Below are positions 8,939 to 18,126 of a DNA stretch of 64,000 nt, piece by piece. The first letter of the stretch is position 1; each line of letters opens with the position of its first letter. The position numbers were made by a program, and so were the translations under genes. The notes under the pieces are model-generated. The model had not been told where the DNA came from. It did no database searches and saw nothing but the letters and a program-made list of their open reading frames with translations. The stretch covers positions 992,001 to 1,056,000 of the forward strand of contig JBCBGF010000001.1 in assembly GCA_038526915.1 (NCBI GenBank), in the 5' to 3' direction. The stretch is from JBCBGF01 sp038526915. GTDB lineage: Bacteria > Pseudomonadota > Alphaproteobacteria > Rhodobacterales > Rhodobacteraceae.

Positions 8939-10243
8939 ATGAAAATTGCGATGATCGGCGCCGGCTATGTTGGGCTGGTATCCGGAGTTTGTTTTTCCGA
9001 TTTCGGGCATGAGGTTGTTTGCGTTGATGTGGACCCTGCCAAGGTCGATATGCTGAACGCGGGCAAGGTTCCGATCTTTGAGCCGGGGCTAGAAGCGCTG
9101 ATGGCGCGCAACGTGGAAGCCGGACGGCTGACCTTTACAGGCGATCTGGCCAAGGCGGTGGGCGAGGCGGACGCGGTGTTCATCGCAGTTGGCACGCCGA
9201 CGCGGCGCGGCGATGGCCATGCCGATCTGACCTATGTCTTTGAGGCGGCGAAACAAATCGCGATGGCGATCAAGGGCTATACCGTCGTCGTCACCAAATC
9301 GACGGTGCCGGTGGGCACCAACGACAAGGTGGCCGAAATCATCGCCGAGACAAACCCCGATGCCGATTTCGATGTGGCCTCGAACCCGGAGTTTTTGCGC
9401 GAAGGTGCCGCGATTGACGATTTCATGCGGCCCGACCGCGTGGTGGTGGGTGTGCGTAACGAACGCGCAGGCGAGGTGATGGCCGAGATCTATCGCCCGC
9501 TTTACCTGCGCGATGCGCCGATCATCACGACCGATATCGCCTCGGCTGAGTTGACGAAATACGCAGCCAACGCGTTTCTGGCGACGAAGATCACCTTCAT
9601 CAACGAGATCGCCATGCTGAGCGAACGCGTCGGCGCCGACATCAAGGAAATCGCCAAGGCGATTGGTCTGGACGGCCGGATCGGATCGAAGTTCCTGCAC
9701 GCAGGCCCCGGCTATGGCGGATCGTGTTTTCCCAAGGATACCAGCGCCTTGGCGCGGATCGGGCAGGACAACGCTGTGCCAATGCGGATCACCGAGACGG
9801 TGATGACCGTCAATGATGAGGTCAAACGCCGGATGACCGACAAGATCACCGATCTGTGCGGTGGTTCGGTGAACGGCAAGACGATCCTGGTGCTGGGCGT
9901 CACGTTCAAACCCAACACGGATGATATGCGCGACGCCCCCAGCCTGACGATTGTTCCGTCGCTGGTCGGCAATGGGGCGTCTGTGCGCGTGGTCGATCCC
10001 GAGGGCCGGCATGAGGGCGAAAAGCTGTTGCCGGGAGTGACGTGGCACGAGGATGCCTATGAGGCTGCGAAGGACGCAGATGCGGTGGTGATCCTGACGG
10101 AATGGAACGAGTTCCGCGCCCTGGATCTGGGCCGGATGGCCGGTGCGATGGCTGCGCCGAAAATGGCCGACCTGCGCAACGTCTATTCCGAGGCGGATGT
10201 CAAAGCTGCAGGGTTCAGCGACTACGTATCAGTTGGCCGCTAA
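8939..10243 (+). CDS. ugd: UDP-glucose 6-dehydrogenase
   Basis: A 434-residue enzyme that oxidises UDP-glucose to UDP-glucuronate with two NAD+, feeding uronate-containing polysaccharides. The NAD loop IGAGYVGLVSG is at residues 6-16. The central-domain ELTKYAANAF segment carries catalytic Lys207 and Asn211. GYGGSCFPKD holds the thioester-forming nucleophile Cys263. Length and motifs match the UDPGDH/RkpK family. It opens the polysaccharide locus. Its product is also the substrate of the UDP-glucuronate 4-epimerase at 32329. Its stop codon overlaps the stop of the convergent exosortase gene by 4 bases. A 202-base gap upstream holds its probable promoter, though no clean consensus was seen. 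Confidence 0.96.
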   Translation: MKIAMIGAGYVGLVSGVCFSDFGHEVVCVDVDPAKVDMLNAGKVPIFEPGLEALMARNVEAGRLTFTGDLAKAVGEADAVFIAVGTPTRRGDGHADLTYVFEAAKQIAMAIKGYTVVVTKSTVPVGTNDKVAEIIAETNPDADFDVASNPEFLREGAAIDDFMRPDRVVVGVRNERAGEVMAEIYRPLYLRDAPIITTDIASAELTKYAANAFLATKITFINEIAMLSERVGADIKEIAKAIGLDGRIGSKFLHAGPGYGGSCFPKDTSALARIGQDNAVPMRITETVMTVNDEVKRRMTDKITDLCGGSVNGKTILVLGVTFKPNTDDMRDAPSLTIVPSLVGNGASVRVVDPEGRHEGEKLLPGVTWHEDAYEAAKDADAVVILTEWNEFRALDLGRMAGAMAAPKMADLRNVYSEADVKAAGFSDYVSVGR

Positions 10244-11844
10244 GGGCCGGTGCCGGGAATGAATCTCAGCAGTGGCCCCATCAGATCCGCAACGAAGTCG
10301 CGCAGGCGGGCCTCCGCCGCCGCCGGCGCTTCACCCGTTGCAATCGCGGTCGTCAGGCGCACCAGCGCGCCATCGGTCCGGCCCGTGCGCACACCGTCGA
10401 CCACAAGCTGCGCCTTGGCAGCAAAATCCCAAGCGATCCGACGGCCTTTCTGTTCGAACCAGTAGTAGACCATCATCCGCTGTTCCCCGCGTTGGATCAC
10501 TGCGCGATTGATGCGGAATGGATCGCTGTCACCCACATGGCCTGCGATGTCCGTGCGTTCAAGCCACGCAATCTCCCATCCCGCACCGGGCAGGCAAATC
10601 TCGGGCGAATGGACGCCGCCCTGGCCCTGATCGGCGTACCACGCCAGAAACAGATCGACCTGCCCCCAGCCTTCTTCACTGTCGTAGGTGGCGAGGTGAT
10701 AGTCGTCGGCTCCAAGAGTTGTTGCGATCGCGGGGGGCAAGACGCGGCGTGCGCCAGTTTGCTGCCACGCACCAAGCGTTTGCGGAAAGAGCCCAAAGGG
10801 GTCACGTCCGATGGTGAGGGTATCGCGCGGCGGGACGCTGGCGGCCAGGCCCAGACTGGCTAGGACAGCGAGCGTGCTGAGCACCCAGGCCCCATTGGTC
10901 CGCAAGTTGCGCAGGCGTGCTACCTGCGCGATGCACCCGGACGTCTCAAGATCCAGCGCGTCCGCGAGGGTCGTGCGGCCCGGATGCAGGCGCACCAGCC
11001 CCCAGGCCAGACAGAACAAAACCGCGACGCAGGCCAGAAAAACCACCCATCCTTCGAAGAAATGCGTGAACCCCGTTACCCAATCCGGCCCGTAGGCCTG
11101 CACCAGGATCCCTGCCAAGGCGATGCGCAGGGCATTCATCATCACGGCAATGGGCGCGGCGGACACCAAAAGCAGCGCCTTGTGCCAGACCGGACCGCGA
11201 TAAAGGGCTGCAAAGATGTAGGAAAAGCTGAGGATCGGGAACAAATAGCGCAGGCCCGAACAGGCCTCGGCCACATGCAGGCGCATGACGCCCAGGTCGA
11301 TGATGTTGCCGTCGAGAAACACGGGGATGCCAAACCCGCGCAGGATGAGCGTGCCGATCTCGGACGAGACAAGCTGGAGGCCGGTGGTGAGCTTGAAGTA
11401 CACAACACCCGGTAACGGGAGCATGTAGACCAGATGCAGCACCGCGGGCCAAAACTGCCGCCCCCTGCGCCAGCCGAACCCGATCAGGATGACGCCAGCG
11501 ATCCATAGTATGATCGCGTAGGCGACCAAGTCTTCGATCCGCGACAGGCGGCCGAGGCCACCCAGCGCGAGAGCCGCGCAGATCACCAGCACCCCGACCC
11601 ATCGATCCCGCAGATCGGAGCGGCCAGCGGGTACGCGGCGCAGGTGGCGCAGAAACAGGAGGCCTGAAAGGACAGGGATCAGCGGCCCGTGGCTGTATTC
11701 CGGCACCTGCCATGCGGTGACAAGCGCGCGTAGACCGTCGGCGAAGTAGAGCGCCGCCGCCAACGTCGACAGGGCTAGCATCGCGAGCGCACAAGCGGCG
11801 GCACCGGACATCTGAGGCACGGAAAGACTGGTCAGAGCGCGCAT
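10240..11844 (-). CDS. Exosortase D with C-terminal EpsI domain (XrtD-type)
   Basis: A 534-residue polytopic membrane protein. Residues ~15-285 form the exosortase domain with about eight hydrophobic segments and the full Cys-Arg-His triad: Cys195 in EACSGLRYL, Arg240 in NALRIA, His261 in THFFEGW. These transpeptidase-like enzymes process proteins carrying a PEP-CTERM-type tail during export. After a TM near residues 315-335, residues ~335-515 form an EpsI domain with the hallmark HSPEICLPGAGW. This fusion is the arrangement of the VPLPA-CTERM-specific XrtD group common in Rhodobacterales. No VPLPA-CTERM substrate was found in this window. Its place beside ugd and glycosyltransferases fits the known link between exosortases and exopolysaccharide loci. 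Confidence 0.88.
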   Translation of the reverse strand: MRALTSLSVPQMSGAAACALAMLALSTLAAALYFADGLRALVTAWQVPEYSHGPLIPVLSGLLFLRHLRRVPAGRSDLRDRWVGVLVICAALALGGLGRLSRIEDLVAYAIILWIAGVILIGFGWRRGRQFWPAVLHLVYMLPLPGVVYFKLTTGLQLVSSEIGTLILRGFGIPVFLDGNIIDLGVMRLHVAEACSGLRYLFPILSFSYIFAALYRGPVWHKALLLVSAAPIAVMMNALRIALAGILVQAYGPDWVTGFTHFFEGWVVFLACVAVLFCLAWGLVRLHPGRTTLADALDLETSGCIAQVARLRNLRTNGAWVLSTLAVLASLGLAASVPPRDTLTIGRDPFGLFPQTLGAWQQTGARRVLPPAIATTLGADDYHLATYDSEEGWGQVDLFLAWYADQGQGGVHSPEICLPGAGWEIAWLERTDIAGHVGDSDPFRINRAVIQRGEQRMMVYYWFEQKGRRIAWDFAAKAQLVVDGVRTGRTDGALVRLTTAIATGEAPAAAEARLRDFVADLMGPLLRFIPGTGP

Positions 11845-12101
11845 GAAAGGAGCCGACGAGCGAAGTTCATGCCCTGTTAAGACGGCAAAAGGTTTAACGC
11901 GGCATTAAGCATGATGCCCGGACAGCCCCCTGCGGCGCCTGCAACGATCAGCCCCAATGGCGGGCATTGTCGGGGGGGCAGAGACAGGGGGTAAGGCCCG
12001 CGCGTTGCCCAAAACACCGCACCAGCGGGCGCTGCCTTCAGCCCGCCGTAACACCATCCCTGCTAGCAACTCCGCGCCAAAAACGCATCAGGAGGTGTCA
12101 G

Positions 12102-12365
12102 ATGCCCAACAACCGATATGCCGGACTTGCCCAAACCCCTGCCGATCCAGCCAGCACGATTATCGACGTAACCCCAAGTGATACAACGGATTTGTCCGAC
12201 GTGACATCGGCGCTGAACGTGGCGACGCCGGGGACGGTTCGGGTGACGACGCTCGATGGCTCTGTCACAGACGTGTCAGTTGCGCCGGGGTATGCTTTCC
12301 CTTTGCGGGTCACACGGATCTGGGCCACCGGGACCACAGCGACCGGAATTCGCGGCCTCATCTAG
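12102..12365 (+). CDS. Spike base protein, RCAP_rcc01079 (GhsA) family
   Basis: An 87-residue protein without signal peptide. It starts MPNNRYAG and ends with a WATGTTATGIRG segment, both characteristic of the small 'spike base' family named after R. capsulatus rcc01079. In RcGTA that family (GhsA) anchors the head spike that binds the recipient's capsule. The ATG at 12102 has a perfect AGGAGGTG site (12090-12097); the in-frame extension upstream has none. The gene lies alone between an exosortase (divergent) and a glycosyltransferase (same strand, 86 bases downstream). R. capsulatus likewise has its spike genes next to a capsule gene. Family assignment is from recalled pattern, not a search. 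Confidence 0.8.
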   Translation: MPNNRYAGLAQTPADPASTIIDVTPSDTTDLSDVTSALNVATPGTVRVTTLDGSVTDVSVAPGYAFPLRVTRIWATGTTATGIRGLI

Positions 12366-12451
12366 CCCCGGTGCGCCCTCCACGCTTGCAGGAAAGCCGC
12401 TGATCGGCAATCAAGACCACGACCGTATCCAGTAACCGGGCGACAACACTC

Positions 12452-13417
12452 GTGTCGCCCGTCGATCCAGTGGAATGTGCCGTGGCCCAAACCCGCAAAT
12501 ACCTTCTTGTTTCGCCGTGCCGGAATGAATCGGATTACATGCGCCGCACGCTCGACAGCGTTGTGGCGCAAACCCTGCGACCTGCCCTGTGGATCATCGT
12601 CGATGATGGATCCACGGATGAGACCCCCCAAATCCTGGCGAATTACGCGGCCCAGCACGACTGGATCCGCATCGTGTCCAAGCCCGATCGCGGCCACAGG
12701 GCCGTTGGGCCCGGCGTCATCGAAGCGTTCTACTACGGTCTCGATGGGGTGGATCTGGGCGCGTTTGACTATCTGTGCAAGCTCGACCTCGATCTGGATT
12801 TGCCGTTTGGCTATTTCGAGACGCTGGTCCAGCGCATGGAGGCCAATCCCCGGATCGGCACCTGCTCAGGCAAGCCCTATTTCCGCAGCGGCAGCGGTCG
12901 CATGATCTCGGAAAAGTGCGGGGACGAGATGTCGGTCGGGATGACCAAGTTCTATCGGACCGAGTGCTTCCAGCAAATCGGCGGCTTTGTGCGCGAGGTC
13001 ATGTGGGACGCCATCGATTGCCACAAGGCGCGGCAACTGGGCTGGATCGCGGTGTCCTGGGATGATCCCGACATCCGGTTTGAGCATTTGCGCCCCATGG
13101 GCTCCAGCCAGCAAAGCGTTTTCACAGGTCGCCGTCGGCATGGGTTCGGCCAGTACTACATGGGTTCGGACCCGCTGTATTTCATGGCCACCGCCGTCTT
13201 TCGTATGGCGCATCCGCCCTATGTACTGGGCGGGTTGGCGATGATGCAGGGGTTCCTGGGGGCCTGGATCCGCGGCGAAGAACAGCATGGCGACGCCGAG
13301 CTGCGCGCGTTTGTGCGGGCGTATCAGCGTCGGGCACTGCGTGTTGGCAAGGCGCAAGCCGTGACCGAGATCGAGGCGGATCGCGCCAGCATGTTTGCAG
13401 GCTCCGCCCCGGCTTAA
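12452..13417 (+). CDS. Glycosyltransferase family 2
   Basis: A ~311-321 residue GT-A fold transferase, cytoplasmic, presumably adding one sugar to the polysaccharide repeat unit. It shows the N-terminal LLVSPCRNES strand, the nucleotide-binding IIVDDGSTDETP and a DLDLDLPFGYF stretch that supplies the metal-binding acidic residues. No C-terminal membrane anchor is evident beyond a hydrophobic patch near PYVLGGLAMMQGFLG. The start is uncertain. GTG at 12452 gives the longest form, but GTG at 12482 (beginning VAQTRKYLL) fits the family N-terminus better. It follows the spike-base gene on the same strand and converges on the GT4 gene. Confidence 0.87.
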   Translation: MSPVDPVECAVAQTRKYLLVSPCRNESDYMRRTLDSVVAQTLRPALWIIVDDGSTDETPQILANYAAQHDWIRIVSKPDRGHRAVGPGVIEAFYYGLDGVDLGAFDYLCKLDLDLDLPFGYFETLVQRMEANPRIGTCSGKPYFRSGSGRMISEKCGDEMSVGMTKFYRTECFQQIGGFVREVMWDAIDCHKARQLGWIAVSWDDPDIRFEHLRPMGSSQQSVFTGRRRHGFGQYYMGSDPLYFMATAVFRMAHPPYVLGGLAMMQGFLGAWIRGEEQHGDAELRAFVRAYQRRALRVGKAQAVTEIEADRASMFAGSAPA

Positions 13418-13426
13418 GGCCCCATC

Positions 13427-14674
13427 TCAGCCGTCGATCTTCGGGCGCGGGCCGTCGCCCAGATCACCGCGAAACAGCTTGGCGATCCGGGCAGCTTCCT
13501 TGCGAATGTCGAACTCGGCCAGCACTTTCTCCCGGCCCGCTTGGCCCATCCGCTTGCGCAGGTCCGGATTGCTGGCCAGTTGGACGATCCGGTCGGCAAA
13601 GCCTGTCGCGTCGCCCGGCGGCGCGAGAAACCCGCTGACCCCGTCTTCCACCAGTTCCGACACCCCAGCCACGCGCGTCGCAATCACGGGCCGTCCGCTG
13701 GCCATTGCCTCCATCAACACGACGGGTACGCCCTCGGCAAAGCTCGGCAAGACCAGCGCATCTGCCGTCGCCAGTGTCTCGGCCACCTCGGCCTGGGACA
13801 GATAGCCGGTGAAGTACACGGCATCGCCCAGGGGGCGGGCCATGTCTTCCAGCACCTCCCGATCATCCCCGTCACCCACGATTGTGAGGCGCAGACCGGA
13901 GTGGTCGCCTGCCACATGCCCAAACGCCTCAAGCAGAACACGCAGCCCCTTCACAGCCGTCACCCGGCCCACGAACACCAGATGGCAGCCGTCACTGTCC
14001 CGGTCCCCGGCCTCGTACATCTCGGGCGTGACCCCGCAATGGATGATTTTCAGCTTGTCCCAATCGGCGGGGTCTGAAAAATACATCAGCTGACTGCGGG
14101 CAAAGTGGCTGATGCAGGCCACAAATTTTGCCCGCCGCGTCTTTTCATCCAGCCGCCATTTCTGCGCCTCGAACAGATCGCCGGGCCCGTGCAGGGTGAA
14201 GCTGAAACCGATATCGGCCAGTTCCGCCGCCAACATCGCGACTGACGCGCTGGAATCCGCGAAATGGTTGTGCAGATGGGTGACGTTGCGTGATTTCAGG
14301 TGGTGGGCCAGCACCATCGCCTCGGTGAAGTAAAACATCTGATACAGCCGCGCCTTGATCCCAGGCGAACCGGTACGCAGCGCCAACAAGAATGTGCGAA
14401 AAAACCGGCCGGGATCGGTTAGAAGGGTCAGCTTGGCCCGAAGGGTGGTGAGCGGGTTCTTTGCCGCGCGGATGACGTAGAACGTCGTGGCAGCAGCATG
14501 TTTCTCAGACGGGCCGCGGTGATGCTGCGGATCGGTTTCGCGGATTGAACAGGTCTCAACCTCCAGCCCAAGCTCTCGCAGGGCCTCGATCTCGCGCAGG
14601 ATGAAGGTATGCGAAACCGCGGGAAATTCGCCCGTCAGATAGGCGATGCGCGGCGCTGCAGGGGTAGGGGGCAT
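13427..14674 (-). CDS. Glycosyltransferase family 4 (GT-B fold)
   Basis: A 415-residue retaining transferase with two Rossmann-like halves. The N-terminal half begins IAYLTGEFPAVSHTFILREI, typical of colanic/exopolysaccharide GT4 enzymes. The C-terminal half contains VFVGRVTAVKG and the sugar-nucleotide E-x7-E site, SFAEGVPVVLMEAMASG. It is preceded by a GAAAGG ribosome site. It lies 77 bases downstream of the four-gene fibre operon on the same strand, so it may share that transcript. Substrate is unknown. Confidence 0.9.
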   Translation of the reverse strand: MPPTPAAPRIAYLTGEFPAVSHTFILREIEALRELGLEVETCSIRETDPQHHRGPSEKHAAATTFYVIRAAKNPLTTLRAKLTLLTDPGRFFRTFLLALRTGSPGIKARLYQMFYFTEAMVLAHHLKSRNVTHLHNHFADSSASVAMLAAELADIGFSFTLHGPGDLFEAQKWRLDEKTRRAKFVACISHFARSQLMYFSDPADWDKLKIIHCGVTPEMYEAGDRDSDGCHLVFVGRVTAVKGLRVLLEAFGHVAGDHSGLRLTIVGDGDDREVLEDMARPLGDAVYFTGYLSQAEVAETLATADALVLPSFAEGVPVVLMEAMASGRPVIATRVAGVSELVEDGVSGFLAPPGDATGFADRIVQLASNPDLRKRMGQAGREKVLAEFDIRKEAARIAKLFRGDLGDGPRPKIDG

Positions 14675-14751
14675 GACGGTTGCCTTTCACACAAGCGCCA
14701 AGGCGCCAACGGCAACGGCATACCCCCCGAAGAGCGGCTGAGTAAAGCGCC

Positions 14752-16704
14752 CTAGCTGGGCTCGATCGCACCACGACTGGGGCTTGTGCCACGCAAGACA
14801 CCATAGAAGTCGTCGATGGCCACCTTGCCACTGGCATCCCCGATCGCGTCAGACCCAGGCAACGGCGCGAAGTCCGCCGTCACCTCAAGCCCATAGGCGC
14901 GCGAAGTATCGAGCGGCTCGGTCTCCCACCGCTCGCCATCATAGCGCGGACTCCAGTTCCCTGCGCTGTCCAGGGGCGCATCCGCGACGGTTCCACCTGA
15001 TGACATGTTGGGCGCGTGATCGATCCCGTTGCCCATATAGGTGTTTGTGTAGGAATCCAGCGCACCAGCATCATAGTCGCGATTGGTCGCTGTACCCGTC
15101 CTGTTGCGTGCCAATGCATCACTGCGCAGATCAACGAAGGTGTAGCTATAGACCTCCACCCGCCGATCCGCATTGCCCAAGATACTCTCGCCCGTGTCAT
15201 CAAACACGAACCGCCGCGTGCCTGTGGACGACCCCGGCATGCTGTTGGGGACCACGGCCACCAGATTGCGGAAGGTCTGCCCCCCGCGGTCGACCACGAC
15301 AACGCTGCTCTGATGATCGCTGTGGATGTGGTGCCACTTGTCCGCCAGACACCAGATCGGCGCCATCTCATCATCATTGGATGTGTTGGTGGACGTGGCG
15401 ATCATCCCGCCTTCGGTGCGAATACGGTCGACGTTGATCTTCTCATCGACCTGGCCCGAATTGATCCGCAAACACTGCTGGAAACTCCGATTGTTTGAAT
15501 CAGCGGCCCAACTGCACAGGCTGACCATGTCGATCAGGCGTAGGGCAACCGGCCCGTCCTGATTGCCGATCCGGAAAGGCCCGTGATCAGCATAGTAGGG
15601 CGAGACAAGCTTGCCCTGGCCATTGATCGTGCCCGTCGGTTGCATGCCCGTGACGCCCGACAGCCCGATATAGCCGCCTGTGCCCGAAAAGATCCCGTAG
15701 TCATGCCAGTTCGAAAACCACGTGTCCGAGATGTAGACATGAGTGTGGGGCGACGTATCCGTGCCGCCGATCCAGATCGCCTTGGCGGCGCCCTCGATTT
15801 TGCAATCATGGACGGTCTTGACCCCGGACAGGTTCAGCGCAGCACCACCCAGCATGATCCCTTCGCCGTTTGGCTTGGTCGTTCCGGGTGACTTCGCGTC
15901 ATAAGGCAGCTGAATATCGAGCCCCTCAATCATCACCTCGTCCGGGGCCACACTGTTGTTCACGATGATCCCGCTGTCGGAGAAGTTGGTCACAGCGATC
16001 ACAGGGTCCGCGCCACTACCGAAAGCGCCGAATGCGATTTTGTCAGCGTTTTCTGTCAGGCGGATATCGGGATCGGTGTAGGTCTCACCGCGTCGGAACA
16101 GATACCTTTGCCGCGCACGCCCCGACAGGGCCGCTTTGGCGGCAGTAAACGAGGTGTACTCCCCCGCGCCGGACGGCTTGCCCGAAAAAACACCCGATCC
16201 GGAGATCACCGCCGTGTCCGCACCGGCAAAGACCGTATCAGCCTCCGCGATCGTCACTTGCAGGGTCACCACACGCGGCGCACTCGTGCCGTCGCGGGCG
16301 GTGCAGGTGACGGTGTATGTTCCGGCCTGGAAGGTATGTGTCACCACGGGCCCATAGGCGACGTTGCGGCCCGTGCCCCACGGCATGTCGCTGCTGATAC
16401 GGGCGAAGTCGCCAGTGTCGCCGAACTCCCAAGTGTAGTGGATGTCGTGATACGGGATATCAACTCCAGGCGCTGGCGATGTGGCCGTCGCCTCGAACAG
16501 GATCCCCGCAGGGGCCGTCCCCGACAACCGCGTCGCCGAGAGCGTCATGGCGATGTCGCTGTCGCCGGTCGGAGGTGGGGGCGGCGGATCTATGACTGCT
16601 CCCGCCCAATCCTCGACATCTGCCGATGCACTGGACGTCCCCGCCGATACGGTGAACGCCACGTCCGATCCCGTCGGGAACCCATCAAAGCGTAGTTTAG
16701 CCAT
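14752..16704 (-). CDS. PKD-domain plus right-handed beta-helix protein, putative spike/fibre tip
   Basis: A 650-residue protein with no signal peptide. Residues 1-40 form a short N-terminal strand region (MAKLRFDGFPTGSD). A PPPPPP linker leads to a PKD-like domain (~50-155) marked by YTWEFGDTGD and THTFQAGTYTVTCTA. From ~165 to ~640 the sequence has the short Asn/Gly/Val-rich rungs of a right-handed parallel beta-helix, for example VMIEGLDIQL and DNRSFQQ-like turns. Such helices bind or cleave polysaccharides in phage tailspikes and pectate lyases. It is the last of four overlapping genes (8-base overlap with the gene before). Lack of export signal and the base-like gene at the operon head suggest a particle component rather than a secreted enzyme. 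This is inference. Confidence 0.7.
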   Translation of the reverse strand: MAKLRFDGFPTGSDVAFTVSAGTSSASADVEDWAGAVIDPPPPPPTGDSDIAMTLSATRLSGTAPAGILFEATATSPAPGVDIPYHDIHYTWEFGDTGDFARISSDMPWGTGRNVAYGPVVTHTFQAGTYTVTCTARDGTSAPRVVTLQVTIAEADTVFAGADTAVISGSGVFSGKPSGAGEYTSFTAAKAALSGRARQRYLFRRGETYTDPDIRLTENADKIAFGAFGSGADPVIAVTNFSDSGIIVNNSVAPDEVMIEGLDIQLPYDAKSPGTTKPNGEGIMLGGAALNLSGVKTVHDCKIEGAAKAIWIGGTDTSPHTHVYISDTWFSNWHDYGIFSGTGGYIGLSGVTGMQPTGTINGQGKLVSPYYADHGPFRIGNQDGPVALRLIDMVSLCSWAADSNNRSFQQCLRINSGQVDEKINVDRIRTEGGMIATSTNTSNDDEMAPIWCLADKWHHIHSDHQSSVVVVDRGGQTFRNLVAVVPNSMPGSSTGTRRFVFDDTGESILGNADRRVEVYSYTFVDLRSDALARNRTGTATNRDYDAGALDSYTNTYMGNGIDHAPNMSSGGTVADAPLDSAGNWSPRYDGERWETEPLDTSRAYGLEVTADFAPLPGSDAIGDASGKVAIDDFYGVLRGTSPSRGAIEPS

Positions 16705-17539
16705 CGCTGAAGCTTCCCTGTGTTGTCAGGCTGCTGTCGCTGCCGCCATGGGTCGGGGTGTTGAAGCGCGCCGCCGGGCCATAGAGATCAAAGATCGGGG
16801 TCCCATAGGCGGCAACGGCAAGCGCGGGATCGATCGCTATGCCGCCATTGGTAAAGACGTCGCGCACCGCGCTTTGCGTGATATCCGGGCTGACACCCGT
16901 CCACATCGCGGTGCGGAACACGGTGCCGTTAAACCCCTGCCCGCCGCTATCGCTGCGCTCAAACAGGCGATAGGGCCCGCTCATCCCCGTCGAAAACTCA
17001 AAAACTGATCCGTTGCGGGCTTCTGGGCCAAGCAACGACCATGCCCCCGATACGCTGTCCCAAAGCGCGACATCCACGATCATATCGCCACCACTCCCGT
17101 AACCCCGGACCAGCGCGTGGATGCGTGTGCCCACGGGAACGGAGGGTGAGGTATGAATGAGCGCGGCACCATCACTACGCACATAGCTACGGAACCGTGG
17201 CCCTGCGGCATCGTCCCACGAATGCATGGACCCGGTGACCCCGGCCGTGCTGAGAAGGGCCAAGCGCCCGTTGACGCCCGGGATATAAGACCCGAACCAA
17301 AGAAACGCGTCGGTATCGGGGATGGTGATCGCCGATTGCAGATAGGCCGATCCGTCAGCGGTGACGGGCGTTTCTGCAAATGCGCTCGACGGGGTTATCT
17401 CAGTAAGCGTCCCGTCGCCGGTGTCCACTTCATAGACGATGTCGTTGGTCAATCCGGTGACCGTCAGCGGCAGGGTCCCACTCGCCCGCTGCCACGGTCC
17501 CTGGGGGGATTTCTCCCGGTAAAAGATGCTGCGCGCCAT
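16697..17539 (-). CDS. LamG/concanavalin-like fibre protein
   Basis: A 280-residue protein starting MARSIFYREKS. The central part (~90-250) alternates short hydrophobic strands in the way of a LamG/concanavalin-type beta-sandwich, for example FLWFGSYIPGVNGRLALL and MIVDVALWDSVSGAWSLLG. The C-terminal ~40 residues describe a compact cap ending in a Ser/Thr/Gly-rich tail. No signal peptide or membrane segment is present. The ATG at 17539 overlaps the previous stop by one base (TGATG), so I reject the 17-codon upstream extension. Such modules occur in phage tail fibres and surface adhesins, where they contact glycans. Specific function is unknown. Confidence 0.62.
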   Translation of the reverse strand: MARSIFYREKSPQGPWQRASGTLPLTVTGLTNDIVYEVDTGDGTLTEITPSSAFAETPVTADGSAYLQSAITIPDTDAFLWFGSYIPGVNGRLALLSTAGVTGSMHSWDDAAGPRFRSYVRSDGAALIHTSPSVPVGTRIHALVRGYGSGGDMIVDVALWDSVSGAWSLLGPEARNGSVFEFSTGMSGPYRLFERSDSGGQGFNGTVFRTAMWTGVSPDITQSAVRDVFTNGGIAIDPALAVAAYGTPIFDLYGPAARFNTPTHGGSDSSLTTQGSFSDG

Positions 17540-18126
17540 CAGATCGCCTCCAATACGATTTCTGCATCCGCGCCGTGAAGCGTGGACCATTCAAGGAACG
17601 GTGCCGCATCGACGCGAAAACCGCCGGTGATGCCCGTAAGTGTCGCTGTCCCGCCAAGTCTGGCCTCAGACGCCGTGCTGCCATTGGCATCGGTCGCGGT
17701 GTCCGTCAGCGCGACTAAGGCGCCCTCGGCACCGGCTGGGACGACCAGATCAGATCCGGTTTCGCCCACCTGCAAGGTGCCGTCGATGAACCACTGGTAG
17801 GCATGTGTCGGCGCTGCGAAAGAGCCATCGTAGATCCACAGCCCCGGGATGACTGAGACGGTCGCGCCCGCCGTGACGCTGCCCGAAATCCGCGGGGAAA
17901 GAAGGGCGACCGGACCGGCGTCCAGGTCAGCGGTCTGAACCGTCCAAGACCCGCGGTAGAGTTCGGGCCCTGTGACAGTGACCGTGATCGCGTCGGCATC
18001 GGTATCGATCTCGATCGTCCCGTCTGCCAGCGGTGTCAGTGTGAGCGACGGCCCCGCCGCTTGCGTGTCCCAAGCTGCCGGCCACGCGCCAACGGCCCCC
18101 TCGCCAATGACCCAGCATCGCGGCAT
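17539..18126 (-). CDS. Ig-like domain fibre protein, unknown function
   Basis: A 195-residue protein starting MPRCWVIGEGAV. The middle and C-terminal parts show Ig-like strand patterns: ISGSVTAGATVSV, then YQWFIDGTLQVGE, where Trp and the following loop are typical of Ig-like modules in phage and surface proteins. No signal peptide is present. The start ATG (18126-18124) shares one base with the preceding TGA, so it is coupled to the 77-residue gene. The longer upstream reading in this frame would run through that gene and is rejected. It probably forms a stalk or collar in the same structure as its neighbours. Confidence 0.6.
   Translation of the reverse strand: MPRCWVIGEGAVGAWPAAWDTQAAGPSLTLTPLADGTIEIDTDADAITVTVTGPELYRGSWTVQTADLDAGPVALLSPRISGSVTAGATVSVIPGLWIYDGSFAAPTHAYQWFIDGTLQVGETGSDLVVPAGAEGALVALTDTATDANGSTASEARLGGTATLTGITGGFRVDAAPFLEWSTLHGADAEIVLEAI

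Noticed and set aside
8601..8942. 113-codon plus-strand frame between the second oxidase and ugd
   Set aside because: It begins inside the oxidase gene, ends in the ugd start and shows no motif. The 202-base gap is better read as a promoter region.
10102..10863. 253-codon plus-strand frame covering the end of ugd and antisense to the exosortase
   Set aside because: It is an alternative reading of two well-supported genes and has no recognisable motif or ribosome site.
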